Source: Ceratothoa steindachneri (taxonomy: Eukaryota > Arthropoda > Malacostraca > Isopoda > Cymothoidae). From it: a stretch of DNA of 64,000 nt. Of the stretch, positions 20,229-31,000 are shown piece after piece; the first letter of the stretch is position 1, and the number at the start of each line of letters is the position of its first letter. The notes beneath the pieces are model-generated. The model was not told the DNA's origin and made no database searches. It saw nothing but the letters and a program-made list of their open reading frames with translations. Location of the stretch: NCBI GenBank assembly GCA_963969495.1, contig OZ018324.1, forward strand, positions 48,431,503-48,495,502. Direction: 5' to 3'. The position numbers and the translations under genes were made by a program.

Positions 20229-23005
20229 AACAAGGAGTAAAAAGGAAAGGAAGTACCCTAGGAGACCTTACGGTCCATTCAAGGAGGGTACCTTTTGGAC
20301 TAGCAATCGAGCAGGCACATGGCTGCTCAATTGTTTTGCGTCCCTGAACGGCAACTTTTCAAGACTTTGTCTAGTCTTGACTTGAACTGGTCAACAGATT
20401 CACTGTTGACAACTTCCACTGGATGTGTGTTCCACTTACCGCAGATACTGTAAGTGAAAAAAATTTCCACACAGATTGCGGTTGTGACGCTTCAGTTCAA
20501 GTTTGAAGCCGTGATTGCGCCTTCTGTTCTCACTCAGTGTGAAAATATCCTGGAAGTCAACATTGTCGAACCATCGAAGTATTTTAAAAACTTCGATGAG
20601 TTGACCACGCAGTCTACGGGTTTCCAGCGAGAACAGATTTAATTCCCTTAGTCTATCCTCATAACTTTTATGTCGGATAGAGGGAATCAGCTTGGTTGCC
20701 CTGGCTTGTACGCGTTCCAACCTTGCGATATCCTTTCAAAACGAAGAATCCAAAATTGTACGGCATACTCCAGGTGCGGCCGAACGAGGGAGTTGTACAG
20801 ACAAAGTACTATCTCCTTGTTACGGTATCCAAACTAGCGCTTTATGTAGCCTAACATCCTTTGGGCTTTCTTCTCTGCCTCAATGCACTGTTTCGAGAAC
20901 TTGAGGTCACTAGTGATTGTTACACCCAAGTCCTTCTCAGTGTCGGTGGATTCCATAGCAGTGCCCTTAAGGATATACTGAGATTGGGGGTTTCTGTGGC
21001 CGATATGCATCACTTTGCATTTCCCCACGTTAAAAGGCATTTGCCACGTGTCCGACTACTCTCCAATCTTCCCAAGATCTTCCTGCAGGCGGGCAGTATT
21101 TCCATCCTTTGCAACGTTCATACCAAGCTTGGTATCGTCAAGAAATTTGGAAATCTTGGCAACCATGTCACCATCCATGTCGTTGACGTAGATCATGAAT
21201 AGTAGTGGTCCCAGGACAGAACCTTAAGGCACCCCGCTAGTAACGGGCCCCCACTCAGAAGCCTGTCCATTCACCACCACCCATTGCCGTCTGCCACTTA
21301 GCTAGTTCTCGATCCAGCAGGCTACTTTTTCGTCTATGCCCAGCGCTCGCACTTTCCGAAGAAGGCGGCGGTGTGGTACCTTATTAAAGGCTTCCTTAAA
21401 AGTTTAAGTACACCACATCCACCGCCTTGTCCCGATAGTGCTCACTGAAGACGAAGTGGAAGAATTCCACAAGGTTCGTCAGGCATGACCGTTGCCTTCG
21501 GAAGCCGTGCTGAAAACTCCTCAGTAGCAGGTTTGACTCTAAATACGACGTCATTTTGTCCACCATCATGCTCTCCATGAGTTTACTGACTATAAAAGTC
21601 AGACTGATAGGTCAAAAGTTCGACGGTTGGCTTCGGTCTCCTTTCTTGAAGATAGGAGTAACCTCCGCTTCACGCCAGTCTCTAGGAACGCATTCGGTCC
21701 GGATTGACATGTTGAAGATTGTGCTCAGGTGTCGTGACACTTGATCGCGCACTTCTTTTAACACCTTAGGTAGAAACCAATCCGGGCCAGGTGACTTATT
21801 TGTCATTATGTCAGTGATCTTCCTTTTTTATTTCCCCTTCGGTGAAGTCCATATCCTCCATCTTTTTCCCCGAGTAGGAATCCATTGGCTGGGGGATGGT
21901 ACCACTCTCTTCAGTAAACACTGAAGAGAAGTAGTCGTTGAGGAGGTTAGCATTTTCTGCATCTAAGTGCTTTAATGCCCCCTCCTCATTTCTCAAAGGG
22001 CCAATCGTTCGACAGATTGGTTTACGGCTGTTTACATATCCAAAAAACTACTTGGGATTCCCTTTACAGAGTCTCGCCACCCGAAGTTCCTCAGACTGCT
22101 TAGCCGCCCTTACGCTGGACTTCACTCTCCTGGCTAGCCTCCGGTATTCGTCAAAGTCGCCCGAGGTCTTTGATTGCCGGTACACATTTCTCTTCTCCCT
22201 AAGCAGTTGGCCGATTTCTCGATTAAACCACTTTGGTTGAACAGAAGACCGACGGGGTCATTTCAGAGGGATGAAACGCGATTGAAGACTCATGAATGTG
22301 GTTTTGAAACTGTTCCACAAGTCTTCAACAACATCGCACACTTCTAGCCTCACGTCAGTCAGTCCAGCTCGAAGGCTTTCAAAGTCTGCTCTTTTCAAAT
22401 TGAGTTTCCTCGATTTACTAATTGCAGGCCTTGCCTTCGGGACTTTGACTACAAATCTAATTAGTCGGTGGTCACTGCCACCGAGCTCTTCGCCAACAGA
22501 GAGTTCCTCAGCGATGTCATCATCAGAGGTGAAAACCAAGTCGAGGATATTGTTTCCTCTCGTTGGCTCTCTCACCCATTGAGTGAGGAACTTGTTGTTC
22601 GCGAGCTCCAGTAGTGTGTTCTCGCCACAGGGTTCTCTGGTTTCCCAGTTAACTTGTGTGTTGAAATCCCCCATGACGATACACACTCTGTCTTCGACAA
22701 GTTTTCCTAGTAGCTGATACAGATCTCTGTCCTTTTCAATGAGTTGGGCAGGAGATTTATAAAGCATTAGGGTCCTGTATTTGACAGGACCTATCTCTAG
22801 GTCAACACCAAGTAGTTCATGGTCGGATACGATGTTGCAATCCGTCGGGTTGAGAGTATCCTTGACATACAACATCACACCGACATCCTCTCTGTCTGGC
22901 CTATCTTTCAGGAAGAGCTGGTAACCGGGAATCGTGAATTCACCTTCAAAATCTCGGCTTGAGGTTTTTATCCACGAATCCATTATGGCCACCATCTCAG
23001 GTGAG
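20228..23005 (-). mobile_element. CR1-type LINE, most of ORF2
   Basis: 5'-truncated minus-strand LINE with most of the endonuclease, the RT and the 3' tail. Its 3' end (ggagtaaaaaggaaag region, 20228-20260) joins a GA-rich tract. The 5' end stops at ~23005, also beside GA-rich DNA. The best preserved of the three CR1 fragments. Confidence 0.88.
20436..22995 (-). pseudogene. CR1 ORF2: endonuclease and reverse transcriptase, broken
   Basis: The first frame (22995-22258) is an AP-type endonuclease: MDSWIK start, VCIVMGDFNTQVNWE (catalytic DxN), NNILDLVFTSDD, LGGSDHRLIRF (SDH motif). A TGA follows at ~22258, then a TAG within the linker. RT blocks come in several frames: NKSPGPDWFLPKVLKEV (21806-21750), RDWREAEVTPIFKKGD, LLLRSFQHGFRRQRSCLTNL, TSGVP-GSVLGPLLF, and FLDDTKLG (~21140). 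The RT C-terminus, MERVQARATKLIPSIRHKSY to the end, is at 20720-20436. It would nick target DNA and prime cDNA synthesis, but stops and frameshifts make this copy dead. Confidence 0.86.
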
Positions 23006-23009
23006 GGGG

Positions 23010-23082
23010 ATGAATTGAGGGAAGGATGGAGAGAGAGAACGTGACACAGAGATATACGAGTATAAAGAGAGACAGGTAGAAA

Positions 23083-23166
<84 letters not shown>

Positions 23167-23515
23167 TAAGAGAGAAGGACCTTGAGAGAAATAGGGAGGG
23201 GGGGGAGGGAGTGAAGGAGGCAGAGAGAGATGTAGTACGAGCGATTGATGGAGAAAGTTTGAGAGAGCGAAAGATAGAGGTTGACAGGAGAGAAAAAGAG
23301 AGGCATAAAAGACTTAGAGACGGCGGATACAGAGAGATGAGGAGGGAGAGAAAGGGAGAAAGTAGAATAGAGAGAGGTTAACAAAAAGAGAAGGAGGTAG
23401 AGATAGGTAGAGCGAGAGGTAGAATGTGAGGTAGAGGAGAGTGATAGAGGTAGAGTGAGACAAGTAGAAAGAGAGGTAACGAGTTAGATAGTAGAAAGAG
23501 AGGAAAAGAGGTATA
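23010..23515. repeat. GA-rich tract with (AT)n at 23085-23164
   Basis: Degenerate GA repeats split by about 40 AT units; a short AT run follows at 23512-23534. Confidence 0.85.
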
Positions 23516-23534
23516 TATATATATATATATATAT

Positions 23535-24046
23535 TATAAAAACCACTTAAGCTTCCAAACAGGGTGAAGGCGACACCTAGAAACCCCACAAAAACCCCAA
23601 ATGCATTGTAGAGGAGCATTAGTAGAATAAGAAATGACTATGTAGAATACACAAAGTTAAGACACAAAAATTCACTAAAATATAATAAAAACAATTAATT
23701 AAAGTTAAACTAAAATATAAATAACAATGTGTTTACGTGTCCCGGTTAATCCCCCAGACAAGCGTATAAATTATGAAAAATAAGCATTAACAGCAGATCT
23801 AAAGGTCATTCAGGTCAGCACAATGAACAATTTAATTCGAAAGATCGTTCCATAATTTGCTATAAAATGGAAAAAAACATTTTGAAAACTCATTAGTTCT
23901 GAAGGTATTATTGAAAAATGCAGAGTCATTCAGATCTAAAGTACGCCAGGCTGGTCTATTAAAGATAAAAGGAGCAGGTAGTCTCAAGTACAAGGAATGG
24001 TCAAAGTCGAGGAATAGGCCGAGGGGTGGTTGGAGTTTTCCCGACT

Positions 24047-24048
<2 letters not shown>
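23535..24048. other. No gene seen
   Basis: AT-rich sequence without coding or element signature; the only frame runs into an AT microsatellite. Confidence 0.4.

Positions 24049-24110
<62 letters not shown>
24049..24110. repeat. (TA)n microsatellite
   Basis: About 31 TA units close to the presumed distal end of the minus-strand gypsy LTR. Confidence 0.92.
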
Positions 24111-24112
<2 letters not shown>

Positions 24113-24119
24113 AATGAAG

Positions 24120-25028
24120 TGCTTTGAGAGATAAATTAATAAGTGAATCTCGGATATCTCAATTGTCTTGTAAATAACTATTCACTATGTAAATTCCTAT
24201 ACAATTATAATCTTGGTAAGCTTCGCGGTGGAGTTGGGCAATGTGAAAGGGAACGGTTACCTTAGGACCTGATGTTCGGGGGGCGCTGGTGAGTGAAGGT
24301 GGTGAGATAAGGGGTGGAAACGATGAGGTAGGTTCTCCAGGGACCGACCTGATCCCACAATTCCGTCACGATTCTGTTGGAAGAAGCCGGTGACCAGAGC
24401 TTCTTGTTAAAGAGGGCCCCACGCTCGTGAACTCAGAGGAATCTTGGGTGCCTCTGTGAGAGGAGGGCGAAGTGACCTATCGACGCGCAGGGTCACGGAG
24501 AAAAGCCCAGATGTAAATCTCTCGCTTAGGGAACCAGAGTGAGGCTGTTTGTAGCTTCGGCTCTAACACGTGAGTACGAGCTTGGGTCCGCACTGATTTG
24601 CAGACCAACGGGGTAAGGAGCTTACCTAACTGGGACCGATCTCCTCTCTGAAGACTTGATGCTTCGAAGAATTACCAAAACACCGAGGTAGATGGCAATT
24701 CCTGCCCCGCCAGACGTTGTGCAAGCTCTACTCCCGAGGGTTAAAAGAATTCATCTTTTATACTCGAAACTCTGGAGAGGTTCACATGGCTCTGGAAGTA
24801 GATTTTGTATCAAGCTCCTCCATTTTGTCCTTTGTAAACTTCCGGGAACCACTGAAAGCCAAGATGGGCTCCCATCTATCGATAACCAGTCGAAAAAGGA
24901 ACTCGGTAGTTAGCTGAAATGGCGGGCAGGAGACCATCAGATATCGGGCCGGAAGGGGAAGGTTTGATAACCGGCCTGCCCGGAAGGGAGGTGAGGAAAA
25001 CATAGGTGCATTATGCTATTCTTCTACA
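24120..25028 (-). repeat. Probable 3' LTR of the minus-strand gypsy
   Basis: On the minus strand this begins TGTAGAAGAATAG after the purine-rich ggaatgggtagaga, mirroring the PPT/LTR junction of the 1237-7393 element. It contains no coding signal and is followed at its far side by (TA)n. The distal end is not exactly placed, and no second LTR is present because the copy is 5'-truncated. Confidence 0.6.
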
Positions 25029-25289
25029 TCTCTACCCATTCCGAGGGGACATTATTCTGATGTGGAACGAGGGATAATGTCACAAGATATAACCTACTCG
25101 CCGTTACAATCTATAGCCAAAATGAGATCCCAGGAAAAATACATACGCGAAACACACCCAAAAATTAACATAATGAAATGACACTATTTCTCGACTAGGT
25201 CTTAGAAATTACAGTTATAACTAGACATATATAAAAAATAAATAGAACATACATATATACACGAGAACAAAAAAATTAAAATATCCGAC

Positions 25290-26620
25290 CAGTTCCGAAT
25301 AGTCGCCACAACTAGGGTCTTCGTCTATCGGACTGCGTGATAAATTATCAGCAATGACGTTATCCGTTCCTTTTACGTAAGATAAATTGTATTGGTATTC
25401 TTACAATAAAAGGGACCATCTCATAGGTCTGCCGTACTGACTTTTACACTTTTTTAAGTAGGCTAGTGGCCTATGGTCCGTTTCGAAGTAAAAGGTCTAC
25501 CAATCAAGTACATCCTAAATTTTTGAATGCCATAATTGATTGCTAAAGCTTCAAGTTTTATAGTAGCGAACCAACAGTTTCCGGCTAGCGTATGCCACTG
25601 GAAATGTGGTTCTTTCTTCCTCATATTGTAATAAAACGCACCCAATGCCGACATTAGAGGCATCAGTTTGGATGCCAAATTTTTTCTGGGGATTGGGCAA
25701 ACGGAGGAAAGGATCGGAGACCAATTTTTTCTTCATCTCGCCGAAACTCGCAGTCGTGGCGAGATTCCATAGGATGGGGTCTGGTGCGGCCTTTTTAAGA
25801 AGGTCATTAACGGGTGACGCTATGGAAGCGAATTAGGAGGTGAACCGCCGATAGAAGGAGACGGAGCCAAGAAACGAACGATGTCTTCTATTGCCTTAAC
25901 TTTGTCCTCTTGGGAGGCTAATTGTCCCTCTCCTATTTTGAACCCTAAGTAAGAGATACTGCTATGAGTAAAGTGGCTCTTGGACGGCTTGATTGTCAAT
26001 CCGTAGATCCTAAGCCGGTTTAGGAGTGGGCGGAGTGATGGAAGGTGCTCCTTCTAGGTGCGTGTGGCAACGTATACGTTGTCAAAGTAAAAAGAGACAT
26101 TGCTCAACCCATCTACAATTTTTTGCATCATCCCATTAAAGTTAATGCAGGCAATGACTAAACCAAAAGGGAGACGCGTGAATTCCATTAGCCCTTTTTC
26201 GGTGGGAAATGCGGTATCTTCCTCACAGATTTTCGAAACGAAATTTGATCGTAGGATTTGCACAATTCTATTTCAGAAATATACTTGTACTTCTCAAATA
26301 AGTGGAGGTTCTGGTCGAAAAAATGGATGGGTTCAGCATCGAATACCGTGACAGCATTTAACTTTCTAAAATCTACGCACATACGAAAGGATTGATCCGG
26401 CTTACGTACCATCATTATCGGGGAACAATAATCCAACGAGGAGGGTTCAATTATTCCTAGTTTAAGGAGGTTCTCGACTTGTTCGTTGAAGGCCTTGCGA
26501 AACTGGATTGGAAGAGGGTAGGGTTTACCTTTTAATTGGCTCCGTTGTGTTGAGAGAGATGTCATACTAGAATTGTGTAGAGCACCCTGGAGACTGAGAT
26601 TACGTCTGGTTATTCCTTCA
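25290..26620 (-). pseudogene. rt-rh: gypsy reverse transcriptase and RNase H
   Basis: RT frame 26565-26188 has the early blocks (YPLPIQFRKAFNEQVENLL, KPDQSFRMCVDFRKLNAVT). Frame 26263-26054 has LMEFTRLPFGL and SFYFDNVYVAT. The last shows YFDN in place of the catalytic YFDD. Late RT (YLGFKIGEGQLASQEDKVKA) follows near 25930. RNase H spans 25736-25310: FGIQTDASNVGIGCVLLQ through GTDNVIADNLSR. No integrase follows, only ~260 bases to the LTR. The D-to-N change and many frame breaks make it inactive. Confidence 0.86.
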
Positions 26621-26829
26621 GCAGTGAGATAATCTAAGATTTCTCCATGGAACCGAGGTGAGGATTCACGTTGACTGCAGTGGCCAGGTCTTCATGGGGA
26701 AAGGGGGAGGAAGACAGATCAGGCAAAGGATAATCTTTATCCGCCTCGACGCATATTGTCTGAACAATATTTAATGGGTCCCAAGGGAAGGATGCTTCCA
26801 TTGTCCCTTATTCGTCGAAGACAACAATA

Positions 26830-28077
26830 TTGTTAACACAAGCTCGCCGGTGATATCTTTTTAACATGTTGATGTGAAACAACTTATTGCCAGATGACGA
26901 CTGAATGACATAATCCACGGGCCCTCTAGCTTCTATGACCGGGAACGGTCCTTTCTATTGGGAAAAGGAGTTTGTTATTGTCCGTGGGGAGTAAAAGCAG
27001 AACTTCATCGCCAGGTTTAAATTTTCGGGCATTAGATTAAATATAAATATATGTTCGATACTTCTCTAGATTGATCTCGAAATTTTGCACGGCAACCTCC
27101 GAGCATTTTTCTAGCCTGTCACGCAAGTCCAGAACATACGAGTAGGAGGTCTTTAGTTCCTCATCCAATCGAGAGTTCGTGAGGAGCTCCTTGAGAATGC
27201 TCAGTTGACCTCGTACATTGCGACCATAGAGAAGCTTGAATGGGGAGAATCCCAGAGTTTGGTGGGGAATCTTTCTACACGCAAACAAAGCTTCTGGCAG
27301 GTACCGGTGCTATTCCTGGGGATGGTCGTGGAACAGCTTTTTAAGCACGTTTTACAAGGTAGCGTTTAACTTCTCGCACATACCGTTTGCAGAGGGGTGG
27401 AAAGGCGTGGTGAAAATGGGCCTAATTTGGAGCAACTTACTCACATGCTCCAACAATTCGGACGTAAATTGGCGGCCCCTGTCCGGGAGGACCTCTTTTG
27501 GGATCCTTACCCGTGAAGAAATAGAGATTAATGCCTCGGCACACGAGATGCTATCAATTGTTTTGAGAGCAATTGCTTCGGGAAACCGGGTGGCCAATCA
27601 ACCAGGGTGAGAACGTAGGAGTGTCCCTCGGTAGAAGTGGGATGTATCGGTCCAATAAGATCGATGGCAACCTTAAAAAAATGGTTCCGATATAACTGAA
27701 GTCTTCTGAAGGGGGGACGGTTGTACTCGTCCTTTGGCGGTGACCTTTTGACATATATCACAGGTTCTGCAAAACTCTGCGATTTCCTTGGCTGCACCAA
27801 GTAAAAAAAAAAACTTAAATATGCGTTGCGAGGTATTATTATGCCTGAAATGTCATGCAAACACACCTTCGTGTGCTATTTGTAAAACCTTCGCAACATA
27901 TGCCCTAGGTACACAAAGGAACTTGAACGGGGACCCTACTGGATCCGGGGAAGTACGAAGTAGCAAACAGTCTTCTATCGCATACCTCACTTTTCGGTCT
28001 CCACAAACCGATTTTGTCTCTCCTCCTTTTGCCTTTTTCCCATAAGGGTGGGAGGGAAAGTCATTCCTTTTGGGCAC
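26830..28077 (-). pseudogene. int: gypsy integrase, located before RT
   Basis: The H2C2 zinc region begins at 28077 and includes AYVAKVLQIAHEGVFA near 27860. The catalytic core spans ~27760-27350. It has VAIDLIGPI with the first Asp, LPDRGRQFTS with the second Asp and SANGMCEKLNATL with the Glu, with 35 residues between the last two (D,D35E). The C-terminal region FACRKIPHQTLGFSPFKLLY is at 27288, and an LFHINMLKRYHRR GPY/F-like end is near 26880. Frameshifts split it. It would insert element cDNA. Its end reads directly into the WDPLNIVQTICVEADKD linker and then RT. Confidence 0.86.
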
Positions 28078-28109
28078 TGATGAATTGGGTGTTATTCAGT
28101 TCCTCGTAA

Positions 28110-28835
28110 TCAGGGGTGCATGGGGGCTTGAGAGATGCGGGGGGGGAGGGAGGCAGGAGTCTCTACCAGCCTGAGCCCGTTGACGACAGCTTGCGTCACG
28201 GCAGTTGGGAAGAGCTGCGCGCTCTGACCCGCCAACACTGCACAAGCCTTATCGGGGCAGCTACGACGTCGGTCCACCCTATAAAATAGCGGCATTTTAC
28301 GTGACAACGGACCACTGGGAGTTTATTAGCTCTTCCCAAGAAATCGTGTACCACAGCGAATTTCTTATGTTATGGTTCTACGGGGGAGCACACCAGAAGA
28401 ACTGTTATTCGAAGGAAAGTTCACCTGGTGCTCCTCAGAGGTCGACGAAGAGGTCAGAGGCACAGGGGCGGTAGGCTGTTCGGCAGCAAGAGTTGCGGAG
28501 ACTTGGTGAACCTGTTGTCCAGGGCTAAAGCGAAAGCAGGAGCTTTGTGGACACTGAGATTTCTCTTGCTCAGGGGTTCCGCAAGAGAAGTATACAATAG
28601 GGTTACTCCGGTAGGGGTTACTCGACGGAGCATTAAAAATTGAGGGTTTCACCTCTTCTTGTTTCTTATGGTGGTTACCTTTGGGTTTAAAGGGGCTTTG
28701 GACTTTTAATAAATGAAGTTTTTTTTCTCGGTTGTGATTGTCCTAGGTTCGTAGGGGACGGAAGAATGCTCTTCTTTTACTCCTTAGGATAGAACTGATG
28801 ATTTGTGGCGTAGAGATCAGCTTCTGTTCGCATAA
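28110..28835 (-). pseudogene. gag: gypsy gag / protease remnant
   Basis: Minus strand. TEADLYATNHQFYPKE near 28830-28780 matches EEADVYAASHNLYPKE of the other copy. A degraded knuckle follows (YFSCGTPEQEKSQCPQ; His and spacing disturbed), then GQQVHQVSAT and HQVNF phrases also shared. The protease active site is missing; a CAVLAGQSAQ phrase near 28250 corresponds to the end of the protease in the sister copy (CSVLIGQSPQ). Stops and shifts throughout. Confidence 0.75.
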
Positions 28836-28839
28836 ATAA

Positions 28840-29395
28840 ACATAAATATAATGTCCGAAGAGGGGAAGATAACAGTGCTTTCTTTGTCCATATGTCATAT
28901 AAGGACCATCTAATTAACTGGAACTCGGCAAAATTTATTTATCGTTCCAATGACCCTATAAAAACGAATATCATTGAATGTGCTTTTATAAGCTAATGTG
29001 ATAATTTTAACCTTTACCCTGGCTAATATAAAATAGATGCTATAATTAAAAGATTAATATTTAAAGAAATTAGTTCTGACTCTTGTTCTTAGTTTTTTAT
29101 ATACAATCTTTAGTTATGCGGCCCCAATTTTATTTTATTTTTTATTATATTTTTTAATTGTCACTGCTATGTTATGTACATTGTATTTTCCCAACTTTTT
29201 GCTCATCGTGTCTAATAATCTCCCTTGTTAGGCTATCTCCATTTCTTTGAATCTGTTACCCTCTCCGTCTTCTCATTGTGACCTTACTACCTGCTTCTTG
29301 TAGTTCTTAATGTGAATCTTTACCTTTCCCCTTCCGTCTTCCTCATTGGTGATTTCTTTTTTTTGAGGTGGTCTTTCATACTTTTCTTTCGTATA
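28840..29395. other. No gene seen
   Basis: AT-rich sequence then pyrimidine-rich sequence; nothing recognised. Confidence 0.4.
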
Positions 29396-29399
29396 TATA

Positions 29400-30341
29400 C
29401 GAGTGGCGGTCAATAAGTTTTTCGAATCGGTGGGGCAAAATAGAGGAAGAGGGATAGCTGTTTGTGGTAGTGTTAAGACAACTTATGACAAGTCAGGACC
29501 TGCAGCCGCACGCTCCTGCCTCGTCTATTTAAGAAGCAGTAGCTGATCGCAGATCGTCAGTCACAAATTTTTCCACAATGGAGAAGGTTGAGCACCGCGC
29601 AGTGATCAATCCTTTGACTAAGGAAGGCAAGAATGCAAAAGAGATCCATGAACGCATGGTTGCAGTGTACAGCGACACCGACGCTCCCTATGGAACCATT
29701 GCTCGCTAGAATAGGGAGTTCCGCCATGGTCGTGAGTCCCTTGAAGATGACGCCCGTCCAGGACGCCCGTCAGACGTGACCAACGAGACAATGTAGCCCG
29801 TATGGAGAGGATGATCTTCGAAAATCGACGGGTGAAGGTCGAAGAAATCGAATGATAACTTGGAATATTACATGGAAGTGTTATCAACATCATCGACGAC
29901 AATTTGGCCATGCCTAAGGTCTCTGCCCGTTGGGTCCCTAGAAACCTGACGAAACCTTATGCCCCATGATCGACTTCAACGTCGTCAAAGTCCACAAGGC
30001 CAGAGTTGCACAAGCTGCCCTGCGCGAGTGCGGATTCGAGGAGCTCAACCATCCCCCCTACAGTCTAGATCTGGCCACTAGCGACTACTTTTTATTCCTC
30101 CAGCTCAAGGCTGCACTGCGTGGACGCCGGTTTATGGGACGATAAAGATGTCCAGCTCGCCGTCCAGGAGTGGATTGAACAGCAGTCGGGAGATTTCTAG
30201 TTGTCGGGAATCCGAAGCCTCAGGGACAAGTGGCGCAAGTGCATTGAAATCGAGAGTAGTTATATTGAAAAATATTAAAACACTTTTCCTCATATCTCGT
30301 TTCCTTATATCCGAATTGCAAAACTTATTGACCGCCCCTCG
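29400..30341 (+). mobile_element. Mariner with complete ends and internal deletion (copy 1)
   Basis: TA duplications at 29398-29399 and 30342-30343. The left end CGAGTGGCGGTCAATAAG is matched by the inverted right end (cttattgaccgcccctcg). Length is ~940 bp, shorter than the ~1.3 kb usual for mariner. The catalytic middle of the transposase is missing at the same point as in copy 2 (36170-37101). Confidence 0.92.
29578..30278 (+). pseudogene. mariner transposase, catalytic core deleted
   Basis: Starts MEKVEHRAVINPLTKEG. The N-terminal DNA-binding region includes REFRHGRESLEDDARPGRPS. It then runs through frameshifts to LPVGSLET / ARWVPRNLTKP-type sequence near 29930. There it jumps to FNVVKVHKARVAQAALRECG and the C-terminal YSPDLATSDYFLF block near 30060, which holds the third catalytic Asp, ending SYIEKY. 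The part with the first two catalytic Asp residues is gone. Stops (such as TAG near 29707) add to the damage. Confidence 0.88.
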
Positions 30342-30395
30342 TACCTCCAATATAATATTATTTCTTGTAGTTATCCTGCGGGATGGGACATTGCA

Positions 30396-30398
<3 letters not shown>

Positions 30399-30480
<82 letters not shown>
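30399..30480. repeat. (AT)n microsatellite
   Basis: About 38 AT units just beyond mariner copy 1. Confidence 0.92.
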
Positions 30481-30483
<3 letters not shown>

Positions 30484-30529
30484 TTTCAAAGTCACGGAAT
30501 ACACCAACCAATCTGCCCGAGACCTAACA

Positions 30530-31000
30530 TAGTCTTTAAGAGATACTTATATTAGGAACCTCAAAATTAAGTTTCAATTTAAAAGAAATAATAGAATGGT
30601 CAGACCTACCAAGAGGAGGTTTAATAACCGAGTCAACTACACCCAGTACATCTATCAACAGTAAATCCAGGCAATTTCTATTGGTGTGAGTCGATTCAGT
30701 AATAAGCCGTTCACATCCAGACAAATTAGCAAAATCAAGTGCAGCTACCCCAGACCGATCAGTATCATTGACTGACTTGAGCCATTCTCTCTGGTGAACA
30801 TTCAGGTCACTGACAAAAAAAATGGTGACTTACGGTCAGACTCCTGAATTCTATTCATACAATCAAGGAGATAATTAAATATTCTATCCAAATCTGGGTT
30901 ACGGTATAGACTAAATATATAAAAGTTATTAATTCTATTGCTAATTTTAACTAATTGAACTTCATGACATCTATATTTAAACCAGGAACGAGATTAAACT
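30530..31000 (-). mobile_element. LINE endonuclease fragment
   Basis: The minus-strand frame from ~30815 includes EWLKSVNDTDRSGVAALDFA. Frame 30724-30536 then gives GCERLITESTH, CLDLLLIDVLGVVDSVIKPP and LGRSDHSIISFKLKLN. These are the last endonuclease blocks of a LINE (Asp-rich LDLLLTD and SDHS). No RT follows. Clade uncertain. Confidence 0.7.

Larger units (their letters stand above)
24120..28835 (-). mobile_element. Ty3/gypsy element, INT-before-RT type, minus strand, 5'-truncated
   Basis: Reading 5' to 3' on the minus strand: gag (from 28835), a protease remnant, integrase (28077-26830), RT (26620-25740), RNase H (25736-25290), then the LTR. Gag, the junction between INT and RT, late RT and RNase H all align with the 1237-7393 element, so the two are one family. 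Homology starts in mid-gag at ~28835, so the 5' LTR and gag N-terminus are lost. Integrase upstream of RT is the notable feature. Confidence 0.88.

Noticed and set aside
24692..25003. Overlapping frames of 66-73 codons on both strands
   Set aside because: Inside the probable LTR of the minus-strand gypsy; no domain, and mutually overlapping.
25463..28652. Misordered fragments of several gypsy elements as the explanation for INT before RT
   Set aside because: Strand, spacing and the shared linker with the plus-strand copy support one continuous element; a join of unrelated fragments would not reproduce the same linker in both copies.
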